Notes: generated from the letters alone by a model not told the origin. 64,000 nucleotides of DNA from Caldilineae bacterium (GCA_020634555.1 JACKBK010000014.1:12727-76726), one strand, 5' to 3'. Shown: positions 49,990 to 59,339, numbered from the stretch's first letter. Program-made: numbers and translations.

Positions 49990-52044
49990 TTACTGATAGA
50001 AGAACGACTCGGGCCGGGTGTTGCCGGGCGTGCGCAGCGGCCAGTCGTTGCCGGCCGTGTCGGGCACGTTCATCAGGTCCTTGTTGACCACGACGACGCC
50101 CTGGACCATCGGCGTCAGGCCGACGGTGCCGATCTCCCAGATGTTGTCAGCCCAGATCTGGAACAGCTCGTGGGCAAGCTCGATCTGGCGATCACGCCCA
50201 GAGACCTTGGCCTCGTCAATGATCTCGACGATCTTGGCGATCTCGGGGGTTGGCTCGACACCTTCAGCGCCGTTGGTCTCGTACCATTTGCGCATCAGCG
50301 GCGCCCATGTCCACTGAGTCTGGGTGCGCGGGTCCATCTTGGGCAGCCCGCTGAACGGGAAGGCAGTCGTGTCCTCGTTCCACAGGTCGACCATGAGTTC
50401 GTTGGTATCACGCATCTGGAAGCCCAGCGCACGCTCCCGGACCTCGACATGGGCGCGTACACCCACATCGGCCCAGTTCTGCACGACGATCTGGCCGATG
50501 TCCGGCCAGTTGGCAAAGGCCGGGATGACCTGGATCTCGATATCCAGCCGGCTGCCGTCGGGCAGGGTGCGCATGCCCTCATCGTCGCGGTTGGTCAGAC
50601 CAAGGCCGTCCAGGATCTCGTTGGCCTGGGCAATGTCGTGTTCCGTGTACTTGAAGGCCCACTCATCGCCGGGATAGTAGGGATGGTTCGGCGCAGGCAC
50701 AGGCTGGCGCGCCTGGCCGAGGCCCAGGAAGGCCAGTTCCTTGATGCTCTCGCGGTCGATGGCATACGACAGTGCGATGCGGAAATCCTTGCTCTGCAAG
50801 AGCTCCGCGACGGCGGGATCTGCATCATAGGTCTGGTTGAACACCAGCACCGCATCGGAACCGCCGAAGGTCGGCCAGGTCACGACGCGGTAGCCGCCCT
50901 TGTCGGCATTCTCCACCAACACGGGGTAGTTGCTCATCTTGATGTGGCGGCCCTGCATGTCGATCTCGCCGCCGATGGCCGCCAGGTTGAGCGCCTCGGC
51001 GTCAGCGAAGAAGGTAAAGCGCGCCTCGTCGGTGTAGGGAAGCTGGTTGCCGTCTTGGTCCACGGCGAAGTAGTAGGGGTTGCGCGTCAGGGTGAAGACC
51101 GGGTCGGAGACGGTTGAGCCGTCCTTCGGCACCCAGGCGGCGGTGCTAGGCCGGTTGCCGCTCAGGTGAGGCAGCGCCTCGACCGCGAATAACTCGGTCC
51201 AGGTCTCGAAGCCGCGCTCCTTGACGAGAGCATCCAGTGCGGCCGAGTCGGTGTAGTTCGGATGGAAGTCCTTCAGGTAATGGGCCGGCGCGAAGGCCAG
51301 ATTGGTGATCGACTTGTCGGCGCCGTCCTTGTTAGCCAGGTCCAGCAGGAACGCGGTGTTCGGCTGCGCATAGGTCCATTTGACCGCATAGTCGTCCACC
51401 TTCTCGACCTTGGCGATGGTGCCGTCGGCGTTCATCAGCCAGGTGGGTGGGGTGGGCGAGAGGTCGGTGTTCAGCGCGATGTCGTTGTACCAGAACAGGA
51501 TGTCGTCGGCAGTAAACGGCTCGCCGTCGGACCATTTCATGCCGGGGCGCAGGTTGACGGTCCACTCGGTGAAGTCGTCGTTGGATTCCCATCCCATGGC
51601 GATGTGCGGAATGACGTCGCCGCCGTCAGGCGAGAAGCGCACCAGCGCATCATAGACCAGGCGGGTGTAGTTGTTGTGGTCCGAGGGTCCAAGGAAACCG
51701 CGGCGCAGGATGCCGCCGTACTGGCCGACCTGGGCCACTTCTTCCACCAGCGGCTCGTCGGGGAGGCGGTCATCGACGGAGGGCAGCTCACCGGCCGTCA
51801 CCATCTCGGTGAGCATAGGCGCTTCGTGGTATTTGGATTCCATCGCCGCCGGCTCGGCAGCAGCTTCAGTGGCAGCCGGTTCAGCCGGGGCTTCAGTCGC
51901 CATAGCTTCAGCCGGTGGCTCAGTGGCAGCCGGTTGTTCGGCAGCGGGCTGCTCCGCTGCCGGCGCGGGGGTAGCAGCCGGTGCGCCGCAGCCGGCAAGC
52001 ACCAGTGCTAACAAAACAAGCAAGACAATCAAGGTGCGAAACAT
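49990..52044 (-). CDS. oppA: Family 5 solute-binding lipoprotein (OppA/DppA type)
   Basis: A 684-residue binding protein. Signal MFRTLIVLLVLLALVLAGC with lipobox LAGC (C19), an Ala/Pro/Glu/Thr-rich linker to about residue 70, then the large bilobed domain (WTVNLRPGMKWSDGEPFTAD, IALSYAIDRESIKELAFLG). AAGGAGG precedes the ATG at 52044, so the longer upstream frame is rejected. It lies directly downstream of LacI-3. Oligosaccharide binding is inferred from the surrounding enzymes. Confidence 0.93.
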   Translation of the reverse strand: MFRTLIVLLVLLALVLAGCGAPAATPAPAAEQPAAEQPAATEPPAEAMATEAPAEPAATEAAAEPAAMESKYHEAPMLTEMVTAGELPSVDDRLPDEPLVEEVAQVGQYGGILRRGFLGPSDHNNYTRLVYDALVRFSPDGGDVIPHIAMGWESNDDFTEWTVNLRPGMKWSDGEPFTADDILFWYNDIALNTDLSPTPPTWLMNADGTIAKVEKVDDYAVKWTYAQPNTAFLLDLANKDGADKSITNLAFAPAHYLKDFHPNYTDSAALDALVKERGFETWTELFAVEALPHLSGNRPSTAAWVPKDGSTVSDPVFTLTRNPYYFAVDQDGNQLPYTDEARFTFFADAEALNLAAIGGEIDMQGRHIKMSNYPVLVENADKGGYRVVTWPTFGGSDAVLVFNQTYDADPAVAELLQSKDFRIALSYAIDRESIKELAFLGLGQARQPVPAPNHPYYPGDEWAFKYTEHDIAQANEILDGLGLTNRDDEGMRTLPDGSRLDIEIQVIPAFANWPDIGQIVVQNWADVGVRAHVEVRERALGFQMRDTNELMVDLWNEDTTAFPFSGLPKMDPRTQTQWTWAPLMRKWYETNGAEGVEPTPEIAKIVEIIDEAKVSGRDRQIELAHELFQIWADNIWEIGTVGLTPMVQGVVVVNKDLMNVPDTAGNDWPLRTPGNTRPESFFYQ

Positions 52045-52171
52045 GGGGAATGACCTCCTTTGGCCATAGGGTAGAGAACGATCATCGTTCAGAGTTTTTC
52101 GGACACGGCAGTGTGCGTCCGCTGGCAATCTTGTTCGGGCAGTACCTCCTCTCCTCTTCTCCATACGCCGG

Positions 52172-53170
52172 TCAAGGCGCGCTGGCGCGCACCACAAGCT
52201 CAACCGGTAACACTATCTCGCAGCCGTTGCACGGTTCGCCGTTGATCTGGGTCAGAAGCGATTTCGTCGCCTCCACACCGATGTTATGGCGCGGCACACG
52301 GCATGTCGTAAGCGGTGGAACGACCAATGCGGCGATGGCAATGTCGTCGAAGCCGGCCACCGCGATCCGGTCTGGAACGGCCAATTGCCGGGCCGCGCAG
52401 GCCCGCAGCGCGCCAACCGCCACCAGGTCGTTGTAACAAAAGAGAGCGGTGATGTCCGGCCGCAACGTCAGCAGCTCGGCCGCAGCTTCCTCGCCGCCGC
52501 GGTCGGTGGGCGCGCAATGCCTGACAAGCTCGGGGGCGAACGCGATGCCCAACTCCTCCAGCACAGCGCGGTATCCAGCCAGCCGGGCCTTGCTGCTGTA
52601 GGAGGCCGGCGGGCCGGCCAGGAGACCGATGGTGCGATGGCCGGTGCGCACCAGGTGTTCGACGACCAAACACGCGCCGGCTCTGTCGTCGGCCAGCACC
52701 CTGCCGGCGTGCAAATCGGGGATGCGCCGGTTGATCAGGACGACGTTGGTGTGGCGCGCCAGCGCGCCGGAGAGATCCTCAGCTGAAAGGCGGGAACTGC
52801 ATGCAATCAGGCCATCGACGCGCTTTTCCTCCAGAGAGGCTACGAACTCCAGCTCGCGCGCCGTGTCCTCATCGCTGCTGCAAAGAAAGACACTGTAACC
52901 TTCGAGATACGCTTCATCGGCCACGCCGCGCGCTACGTCGGCAAAGAAGGGGTTAGAGATGTCGGGTACCAGGAGGCCGATGGTACCGGTGCGCCGCGTC
53001 GCCAGACTGCGGGCAATGCCGCTGGGCCGATAATCCAGCCGCTCGACAACCGCCAGCACACGCTGACGGGTATCGTCGCTGACATCGCCTTTGTCGTTGA
53101 TCACCCGGGATACGGTCATCAGCGAGACGCCGGCTTCACGGGCAACATCGGCCATGGTAACGCGGTTCAC
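52172..53170 (-). CDS. LacI-family transcriptional regulator (LacI-3)
   Basis: A 332-residue repressor: helix-turn-helix VTMADVAREAGVSLMTVSRV, hinge YRPSGIARSLATR, sensor domain with LVPDISNPFF and VAGFDDIAIAALV. GTG start (53170); an internal ATG five codons on would cut the recognised N-terminus. Promoter and operator palindromes lie just upstream, so it is probably autoregulated. It heads the 24-kb catabolic run. Confidence 0.93.
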   Translation of the reverse strand: MNRVTMADVAREAGVSLMTVSRVINDKGDVSDDTRQRVLAVVERLDYRPSGIARSLATRRTGTIGLLVPDISNPFFADVARGVADEAYLEGYSVFLCSSDEDTARELEFVASLEEKRVDGLIACSSRLSAEDLSGALARHTNVVLINRRIPDLHAGRVLADDRAGACLVVEHLVRTGHRTIGLLAGPPASYSSKARLAGYRAVLEELGIAFAPELVRHCAPTDRGGEEAAAELLTLRPDITALFCYNDLVAVGALRACAARQLAVPDRIAVAGFDDIAIAALVVPPLTTCRVPRHNIGVEATKSLLTQINGEPCNGCEIVLPVELVVRASAP

Positions 53171-53199
53171 GAGGAGATTTGCCTCACGGAAGAAGGGCT

Positions 53200-53222
53200 G
53201 TTAGCGCTAACGGTAGCGTTAA
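53200..53222 (-). promoter_or_regulatory. Operator palindromes for LacI-3
   Basis: GTTAGCGCTAAC (53200-53211) is a perfect 12-bp palindrome, followed in register by GGTAGCGTTAAC (one half changed). Both have the central CG step typical of LacI operators, and they lie just downstream of the -10 element where a repressor would block initiation. Confidence 0.8.
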
Positions 53223-53226
53223 CACA

Positions 53227-53255
53227 ATTATATGCGATGGCAATCCGTTTGTCAA
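53227..53255 (-). promoter_or_regulatory. Consensus sigma-70 promoter of LacI-3
   Basis: TTGACA (53250-53255), exactly 17 bases, TATAAT (53227-53232): perfect consensus, overlapping the predicted repressor sites at its start point. Confidence 0.93.
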
Positions 53256-53270
53256 TAGGTTGTGAGAAAA

Positions 53271-53300
53271 GACACCGGCGAGTTCAAACTCGCCGGTGTC
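53271..53300 (-). terminator. Intrinsic terminator of the giant secreted protein gene
   Basis: GACACCGGCGAGTT and its 14-base complement around a 2-base loop, followed on the minus strand by TTTTC. It lies 23 bp after the stop at 53324, just before the LacI-3 promoter. Confidence 0.9.
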
Positions 53301-53323
53301 ATATCCCTCCCCAACGTGGCCGT

Positions 53324-56300
53324 TTACGGGCACAGGTTGCCCCATTCCTGCGCCACCAGGCTGATGTCCAGCACGTCGATCACGTTGTCGGCGTTGAGAT
53401 CGTACTCCGGATACAGCGACGGATCCATGTTCCAGTGTCCGGCCACCCGCTGGATATCAACGATATCCATGCCCCCGCTGCCATCCAGGTCGAAACAGGG
53501 CGCTCTGGTGGTGAAGGACCAGCTGTAGGCCTCAGCCATCGCGTTACCGGACGTGTCGTGCAGGCCGGTGGTGACGGTCGCTGTGTAGGTTTGCCGCCAG
53601 GTCAGCTTCTCCTGCAATTGAAGTTGTGCGTCCTGGGTCGTACCGTCATAGGTAACAGCGGCGGCGAGCTGGTGTCCCAGGGCATCGGCGACGAACAAGG
53701 TGCCGGTTGTGACAGTCGTTTCGTTGATCGGCTCTGTGAACCAGGCATGAATGGTCGGCGGGTAACCACCTGTCAGCACCGGCCGGACGTAGACAGCCAC
53801 ATCATCTGAGCCGTCGATGGGCGACGTCGCCAGAACCTCCGGCGGTATCGTTTCGATGCCTGTCGCGACGACGATGGACACCTCAGCCGGCCGGCTGCTG
53901 TTCACACCGTCTTCGACGTGGAAAGAGAGGATATCCAGTCCTTCGAAGTTGTCGGCAGGGGTGTAGGTCAGGTTCGGAGCCGCGCCGGTCAACTCGCCGT
54001 TCAGCGGCTCGCGGTCGACAACGAAGGTCAGTGGACTGCCGGTAGGCGTGTAGCCGTCCAGCGTAATAGCCACCGGGACTCCTTCCACCGTTTCCACCCG
54101 CTGGCCGTGCGCCACCACATCACCGATAACGGTGACGACATCGTTGGTAGGCGTGGTTTCGGGCACGCTGGGAAAGTAAACGGTGGCATTGGCAACGATG
54201 ATCGTCCCGCTGATCAGGCCGGACGCCGGCTGCACCTGAAACTGCACCTGGCCGCCCTCGCCCGCCGCCAGCTCGCCGATGTCCCAGAGCAAGGTGCGGC
54301 TGGCCGGCAGATAGAAGCCCCCGTCGTCGATCACCAGGCTGCCAGAGTCCAGATCCGGCGGCAACTGGCTCTTGACGTGGACGCCGTAGGCCGCGCCCGC
54401 GCCAACGTTCTCGAACTCGATGATATAGGTCATCCACTGCCCCGGCGCTGCTTCCGCCGGTCCAACCATCGCGTTGGGATCGTGAACGGTCAGCACCACG
54501 ATGGTATCGTCGTCGATGTCCGGGTCATCGGGATCGATGCACCTGCCATTGATACACCGCGTGCCGCTGGGACAGGCTCCCACCGTGTTTTGGGACGTAT
54601 CATACTCGCAATCAACGCACGGCGTTTCGATGAAGAACTTGTTGTTGATGCAGGAGCGTGTCGGCTCGTCGCATTTCCCGTTGTCCGTATTGTCGTCGCA
54701 TCTGTCGTAGCAGATGTCAAGGCTTTTGCGAATGGTATCGTTGCGCAGCAGATACATGTTCCAGGCGCACTGTTGGCAGTGAGTGCCCGAATCGTAGCAG
54801 GCCGCGCAGGCGCTGGAGTAGTAGGGCGCAAACTGCCTTGATGGAATGGAGTTGAGCATGCAGTTGCGCAGGCAATCGTTGTAGCCAAAATCGCCACATC
54901 CGTTGGGCATCTGGCGGACGAAGGTGGGTACTCTGGTTGCCAGCGCGCTGTTCATCTCGCCCCAGGATGCCATCTCCCTGGTCTCGAAGTAGAAACGGAG
55001 CCCGCCGGTGGTGGTGTAGACCTCCTCATACGTCGGAGTGGTACGCACCGCTACCGAACCGGTCAGGTCCCGGTAGAGATCGACCCGCTGCCCAGGCATG
55101 TTCACGTTCAGCAACACCAGAACCAGCCGGCTGCTGCCGTCGCTGAGTTGCTCCATCTGCGCGCTGCCGTAGTAGATGAAGCCGTCTGCTGCCGCCTGGT
55201 TGTACAAAGCTGCGAACTCGGGATCGCCGGCCAGGATGGCGTTTAGCTCGGCCTGGCTAACCGGTTGAAGAGAGATCACCTTCAACTCGGTGTAGGATTG
55301 GTACTCAGGCAGCGCCATCCATGGATGCGTGCGGTTGTCAGCGCCTCCCAGGGTTATGAAGTTCATCTGCAGGAATGGATACAGGCCCCACTTGAAACGA
55401 ACCTGTGCGCTAAACCGTTGCGAGTCGCCGGGCGCTACGTCCCCCAGTTGCCAGACAACCTCGTGCCGCTGCGGCCAATACTGCCCATCGCCGGTGCTCT
55501 GGATGTACTCGCTCTCCGTGGGCAAATGCGCCACAACCACCGCGTTGGGCAGCGTCTCAGTGGTGACGTTGGTCAGGAACGCACCCAGTTCAGCGCTGGC
55601 GCCAGGAGGAATGCGCTCAGGCGCGACACCCTGAACCAGCTTGACCGCAACGCTTGGCGGCGTTGGTGGTTCGGTGAGCCAGGGATCGTAGAGCACCCGG
55701 TCGGTGACCTCCTCGCCTGTGCCGGACGGATTGCCGGCGTGGGTGGGGCCGGACGAGTCGCCCCACCAGTTGTAGGTCGCGATGGTCTGGCCGCTCGTGC
55801 CTGCCTGGTTGACGCCGTAGCCGGTGTTGTCGTGGATGGCGTTGGCGCTGGCCGGATCGCCGCTGAGCACCACCGTCGCCTCGCCCTTGTTGCGCACGCC
55901 ATCGTCTGTGTTGTTGACAATGGACGATCCTGTCACCTTGACGAAGGCCGTATCTCCCTCGACCAGCAGGCCGAGCGCGCCGTTGGATTGGATCAGGCTG
56001 CTGTCGATCAGCACCTGGCTATTGCCGGCCACGTATACGCCGCTGTCTTCGTTGCCGCTGTCGCAGTTGTCCTGTACGATGGAGTCTGCCATCGACACCC
56101 GGCTGTTGTTGACGTACAGGCCATGGTCCAGGAAGAAATGCCAGCCATCGAAGTGGAACTCCTGCTCCAACGTGGTGTGTTCCAGCCGCACCTCACCGCC
56201 GAGCACGTTGGAGACGGTGACGTTGCTGCCGGCGTGATAGTCGCCCGACGCATTTAGCACACTGTTGCCCCGGCCGCCGTAGCGAACGGTCGCGTACTGC

Positions 56301-59140
56301 AGATGTCCCGTGCCGCGGCCCGCACTACCCTCGAAGACAAGCCCGGGCCACTGGTTCGGAGCGCTGTCATCGAAGGAAGTAAACGTGATCGGCTGGGTCG
56401 GCGTGCCAATCGCGATCAGATCGCCCTCCACGCGCAGCTCCGCCCGATCCGACCCCGCCCCACCCCGCAAGGTCACCCCTGGCGAAAGGGTAAGGGTGGT
56501 GGTAACAGGCACGAGAAAGTCGCTTTCCAGCAAGTAGCCGTCCAGGCCGATCTGTTTCGTCAAGGTCGTGTCGTGGGCCATCATGGCGCCGGCCTGCAGG
56601 ACCACCATGTTGCTGTCGTTGGCGGTGAAGGTATTGCCGGTCAAGACGACGTCGCTGTCAGACCCGGCGATGTAGATAGGAGCGTCGGGAAAGACGTAGT
56701 AACTGCCGTTGCCGATCCCTGTGAACAACGAATCCTCGATGGCGACGCGGCTGTTCTCCACGTAAACGCCGAGATCCCCGTTGCTAGAGGAAATGCCGCT
56801 TATCGTGACTGACTCCAGACGCACCTCGCCGTCCATCACATCGCGAACGGAGACGATGCTGCGTGCCCACGATCCGAGGCCGGCGTCGGTGATACGGTTG
56901 CGTTGACCCGCGTAGCGCACTGTGGTGTGCTGCAGATGGCCCGTGCCCCCGTCGAACGCAAGACCTGGCCATTGCCCTGACCCGCTGTCGGCCACAGAGG
57001 TAAAGGTGACGGGTTGCGACGGCGTGCCAAGAGCCTCCAGCGAGCCTTCGATGATGAATTCCGCCAAGTGGTCCCCGTCCATGAGCGTGACGCCCGGTTC
57101 CAGCGTCAATGTCACCGATGGCGGCACGGTGAAGTCGAGACGGAACTCGTACCCGTCCAGCGCGGGCTGCGCCGCCAGCGTCGTGTCATGCCCCATCATC
57201 GCGCCGGGATCCAGCAAGACCCGGTCGTTGATGTTGCCTGTAAAATAGCTCTCGCTCATCTCCAACACTGTGTCCGGTCCCATCAGACGTACCGGCACAT
57301 CGGATGCCGCGTAGGTCGAGCCGCCGATCCCGGTGAACAACGTATCGCTGATGACCAGATAGCTGTCACTGGCTATGAGTCCGTAGTCGCGGCTGTCGGT
57401 GACCAAGTCGCGGACCACCACATGCTCCAGTTGCAGGGTGCCGTTGCGGATCACAAGGTTGCCCCGGTCGTACGCGCCCAGCAGCGGGTCGGACACGCTG
57501 TTTCGCTGGCCGCCGTAGCGCACTATTGCGTCGCGCAGATGTGCCGTGCCGCCATCGATGGCGATGCCTGCCCACTGCCCTGGGCCGCTGTCCGTCATCG
57601 ACGTGAAGGTTACGGGCAGCGACGGCGTGCCCAATGCCTCCAAATGCCCTTCCACCCGCAGTTCGACCGCACTGTTGGCTCCCATGACTATCCCGCCCGG
57701 CTCAACGGTCAAGGTGTTGGACACCGGCACGGTGAAGTCGTTCTCCAGCACATAGCCATCCAGCCCGGGTTGAGGCACCAGGCTGGCAGGATGGTTCATC
57801 ATGGCGCCGGGCTGCAACACGACGTTGTTGAAATTATTGGCCGTAAAGGTATTGTTCGTCAGCGCAACATCGCTGTCGCCGCCGGCAATGTAGAGAGGGG
57901 TATCGGGAAAAACGTAGGTAGACCCGTTGCCTATTGCAGTAAACAGCGAGTCTGCCGCTATGAAATTGCTGTTTTCGACATAGACACCGATGTCCTGGTC
58001 GGCCATAGCTATGTCCCGGATAGTCACGTTCTCGAATCTCACCTCGCCGGCCAGCACATCACGCATCGCCACGGCAGCGCGTGCCCAGTGTCCGAAGGCA
58101 GCGTCAGTAATGCTGTTGCGCTGCCCTGCATAGCGTACGGTGGCGTAGCGTAAATGGCCAGTGCCGCCATCGAACCCCAGCCCTGACCATTGGCCAGTAC
58201 CGGTGTCGGTTGACGAGGTGAACGTAATCGGGGTCGTGGGTGTGCCCAGGGCCTCCAACTCTCCTTCGACCAACAGAGCATTTCCGCTGCTCCCCATCAT
58301 GGTCACACCTGGTTCAAGGGTCAGCTTGACCGTGGACGGCACGAGGAAATCCGCTTGGAACTCATAGCCATCCATCACCGGTTGGGCGTACAATGTCGTA
58401 TCGTGGCCCATCATCGCGCCGGGCTCGAGTATCACGCGATCCCTGGTGTTCCCGGTGAATGTGCATCCGTGCATCTCCAACACTGTATCCGAACCGTTGA
58501 CGCGCATCGCCACGTCTCTGGTTTCGCCATTTCCGATACCGGTAAACACTGTATCGCTGATGATTACTGTCGCATCGTCGATGAGCAGACCGTGATCGTA
58601 GGAATCCGAAACGGTGTCTCGCAACGTCGAGTTTTCCAGCAGCAGTGTGCCATCCTGAACGGTCACAGCACTGCGATAGTACCCGTTATTGAAAACGCTA
58701 GCGCTCACAACGTTGGAATCGCCGGCATAGCGCACCGTCACATAGCGCAGGTGCCCGCTGCCGCCGCCAAAGGCAAGACCCGCCCACTGAGCGCCCCCAG
58801 TATTGGCCGAGGAGGTAAAGGTAATGGGTTCTGTCGCCGTGCCCAGAGCCTCCAGATACCCCTCCACCAACAGCGCCTTCCCGTTGGCGCCCATCACGGT
58901 CACATTTGACTCCACCGTAAGGGTCATGCCCGCTGGAACCGTCACATCCCCGCTCAACAGGTGCGGACTGTCGGAAGCGCACCACTGTTGTGTGCCGGTG
59001 ATCACGCCGCTGTGTGGACCTGGGACACATGATCCGGGCGCGGCCAGCGAGGCACGCGGCATCCCGAGGACTCCCACCAGAAAGAGTCCAACCAGCAACA
59101 AGCTCGCATAAACCGTAACCAGCATTGATCGCTTTAGCAT
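53324..59140 (-). CDS. Giant secreted beta-helix protein with C-terminal dockerin-like repeats
   Basis: A 1,938-residue exported protein. Signal peptide (MLKRSMLVTVYASLLLVGLF to about 34); five repeats of about 200 residues (about 45-1030), each with VEG-LEALGTP-PITFTS, QW-GL-F-GG-GHLRY and VRYAGQRNS segments, folding as right-handed beta-helix; a short helix tail; a DUF11-type region; a cysteine-rich segment (about 1410-1540, CAACYDSGTHCQQCAW and more); another DUF11 domain (about 1541-1680); a cadherin/Ig-like domain; a Big_5-type Ig domain (about 1762-1880); and two EF-hand-like dockerin repeats (DLDGSGGMDIVDIQRVAGHW, DLNADNVIDVLDISLVAQEW). AAAGGAG precedes the ATG, which overlaps the 62-residue gene. 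Carbohydrate binding or surface adhesion is likely; no catalytic residue set was identified. Confidence 0.9.
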   Translation of the reverse strand: MLKRSMLVTVYASLLLVGLFLVGVLGMPRASLAAPGSCVPGPHSGVITGTQQWCASDSPHLLSGDVTVPAGMTLTVESNVTVMGANGKALLVEGYLEALGTATEPITFTSSANTGGAQWAGLAFGGGSGHLRYVTVRYAGDSNVVSASVFNNGYYRSAVTVQDGTLLLENSTLRDTVSDSYDHGLLIDDATVIISDTVFTGIGNGETRDVAMRVNGSDTVLEMHGCTFTGNTRDRVILEPGAMMGHDTTLYAQPVMDGYEFQADFLVPSTVKLTLEPGVTMMGSSGNALLVEGELEALGTPTTPITFTSSTDTGTGQWSGLGFDGGTGHLRYATVRYAGQRNSITDAAFGHWARAAVAMRDVLAGEVRFENVTIRDIAMADQDIGVYVENSNFIAADSLFTAIGNGSTYVFPDTPLYIAGGDSDVALTNNTFTANNFNNVVLQPGAMMNHPASLVPQPGLDGYVLENDFTVPVSNTLTVEPGGIVMGANSAVELRVEGHLEALGTPSLPVTFTSMTDSGPGQWAGIAIDGGTAHLRDAIVRYGGQRNSVSDPLLGAYDRGNLVIRNGTLQLEHVVVRDLVTDSRDYGLIASDSYLVISDTLFTGIGGSTYAASDVPVRLMGPDTVLEMSESYFTGNINDRVLLDPGAMMGHDTTLAAQPALDGYEFRLDFTVPPSVTLTLEPGVTLMDGDHLAEFIIEGSLEALGTPSQPVTFTSVADSGSGQWPGLAFDGGTGHLQHTTVRYAGQRNRITDAGLGSWARSIVSVRDVMDGEVRLESVTISGISSSNGDLGVYVENSRVAIEDSLFTGIGNGSYYVFPDAPIYIAGSDSDVVLTGNTFTANDSNMVVLQAGAMMAHDTTLTKQIGLDGYLLESDFLVPVTTTLTLSPGVTLRGGAGSDRAELRVEGDLIAIGTPTQPITFTSFDDSAPNQWPGLVFEGSAGRGTGHLQYATVRYGGRGNSVLNASGDYHAGSNVTVSNVLGGEVRLEHTTLEQEFHFDGWHFFLDHGLYVNNSRVSMADSIVQDNCDSGNEDSGVYVAGNSQVLIDSSLIQSNGALGLLVEGDTAFVKVTGSSIVNNTDDGVRNKGEATVVLSGDPASANAIHDNTGYGVNQAGTSGQTIATYNWWGDSSGPTHAGNPSGTGEEVTDRVLYDPWLTEPPTPPSVAVKLVQGVAPERIPPGASAELGAFLTNVTTETLPNAVVVAHLPTESEYIQSTGDGQYWPQRHEVVWQLGDVAPGDSQRFSAQVRFKWGLYPFLQMNFITLGGADNRTHPWMALPEYQSYTELKVISLQPVSQAELNAILAGDPEFAALYNQAAADGFIYYGSAQMEQLSDGSSRLVLVLLNVNMPGQRVDLYRDLTGSVAVRTTPTYEEVYTTTGGLRFYFETREMASWGEMNSALATRVPTFVRQMPNGCGDFGYNDCLRNCMLNSIPSRQFAPYYSSACAACYDSGTHCQQCAWNMYLLRNDTIRKSLDICYDRCDDNTDNGKCDEPTRSCINNKFFIETPCVDCEYDTSQNTVGACPSGTRCINGRCIDPDDPDIDDDTIVVLTVHDPNAMVGPAEAAPGQWMTYIIEFENVGAGAAYGVHVKSQLPPDLDSGSLVIDDGGFYLPASRTLLWDIGELAAGEGGQVQFQVQPASGLISGTIIVANATVYFPSVPETTPTNDVVTVIGDVVAHGQRVETVEGVPVAITLDGYTPTGSPLTFVVDREPLNGELTGAAPNLTYTPADNFEGLDILSFHVEDGVNSSRPAEVSIVVATGIETIPPEVLATSPIDGSDDVAVYVRPVLTGGYPPTIHAWFTEPINETTVTTGTLFVADALGHQLAAAVTYDGTTQDAQLQLQEKLTWRQTYTATVTTGLHDTSGNAMAEAYSWSFTTRAPCFDLDGSGGMDIVDIQRVAGHWNMDPSLYPEYDLNADNVIDVLDISLVAQEWGNLCP
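56220..58990 (-). repeat. Five imperfect tandem repeats of about 605-630 bp within the giant gene
   Basis: The unit marker (QWxGLxFxGGxGHLR) recurs at about 58770, 58165, 57550, 56945 and 56315. Units 1 and 3 share GAMMGHDTTL-AQP-DGYEF endings and MxGxDTVLEM; units 2 and 4 share VFPD-P-YIAG-DSDV and VYVENS. The order is therefore A-B-A-B plus a divergent fifth unit. Confidence 0.8.
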
Positions 59141-59322
59141 GATTTGCTCTCCTTTTCCCCTTCAAACATACGGCTTACGCGACGCAGCAACAGCAACAAC
59201 GTTTGCTCATCGGCAAAGGGGTGTTGCTTGTCGTCGGCTACCGGGCACAGCACGCCGCGCAGGGCCTCTGGGTCTTCCGTATCCGCCACCAGGCGGAGCA
59301 CAAACGTCCTGATCTCGCGCAT
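59134..59322 (-). CDS. 62-residue protein coupled to the giant secreted protein
   Basis: A small protein, MREIRTFVLRLVADTEDPEA onward, ending FEGEKESKSC. The middle is leucine-rich and helical (EQTLLLLLRRVSRMF); no signal peptide, membrane segment or known domain was recognised. It is supported as real by GGAGG 4-5 nt before the ATG and by the 7-bp overlap of its stop region with the start of the giant gene, whose ribosome site lies inside it. Transcribed from the SARP-box-like promoter region upstream. It may act as a translational coupler or small cytoplasmic regulator; the function is unknown. Confidence 0.75.
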   Translation of the reverse strand: MREIRTFVLRLVADTEDPEALRGVLCPVADDKQHPFADEQTLLLLLRRVSRMFEGEKESKSC

Positions 59323-59339
59323 CAGACCTCCACACTCCC

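Noticed and set aside
45211..52044. A plain peptide uptake system
   Set aside because: Not excluded by sequence, but the LacI regulator, Gfo/Idh overlap, sulfatase and nagAB context favour oligosaccharides; peptide transport is kept only as an alternative.
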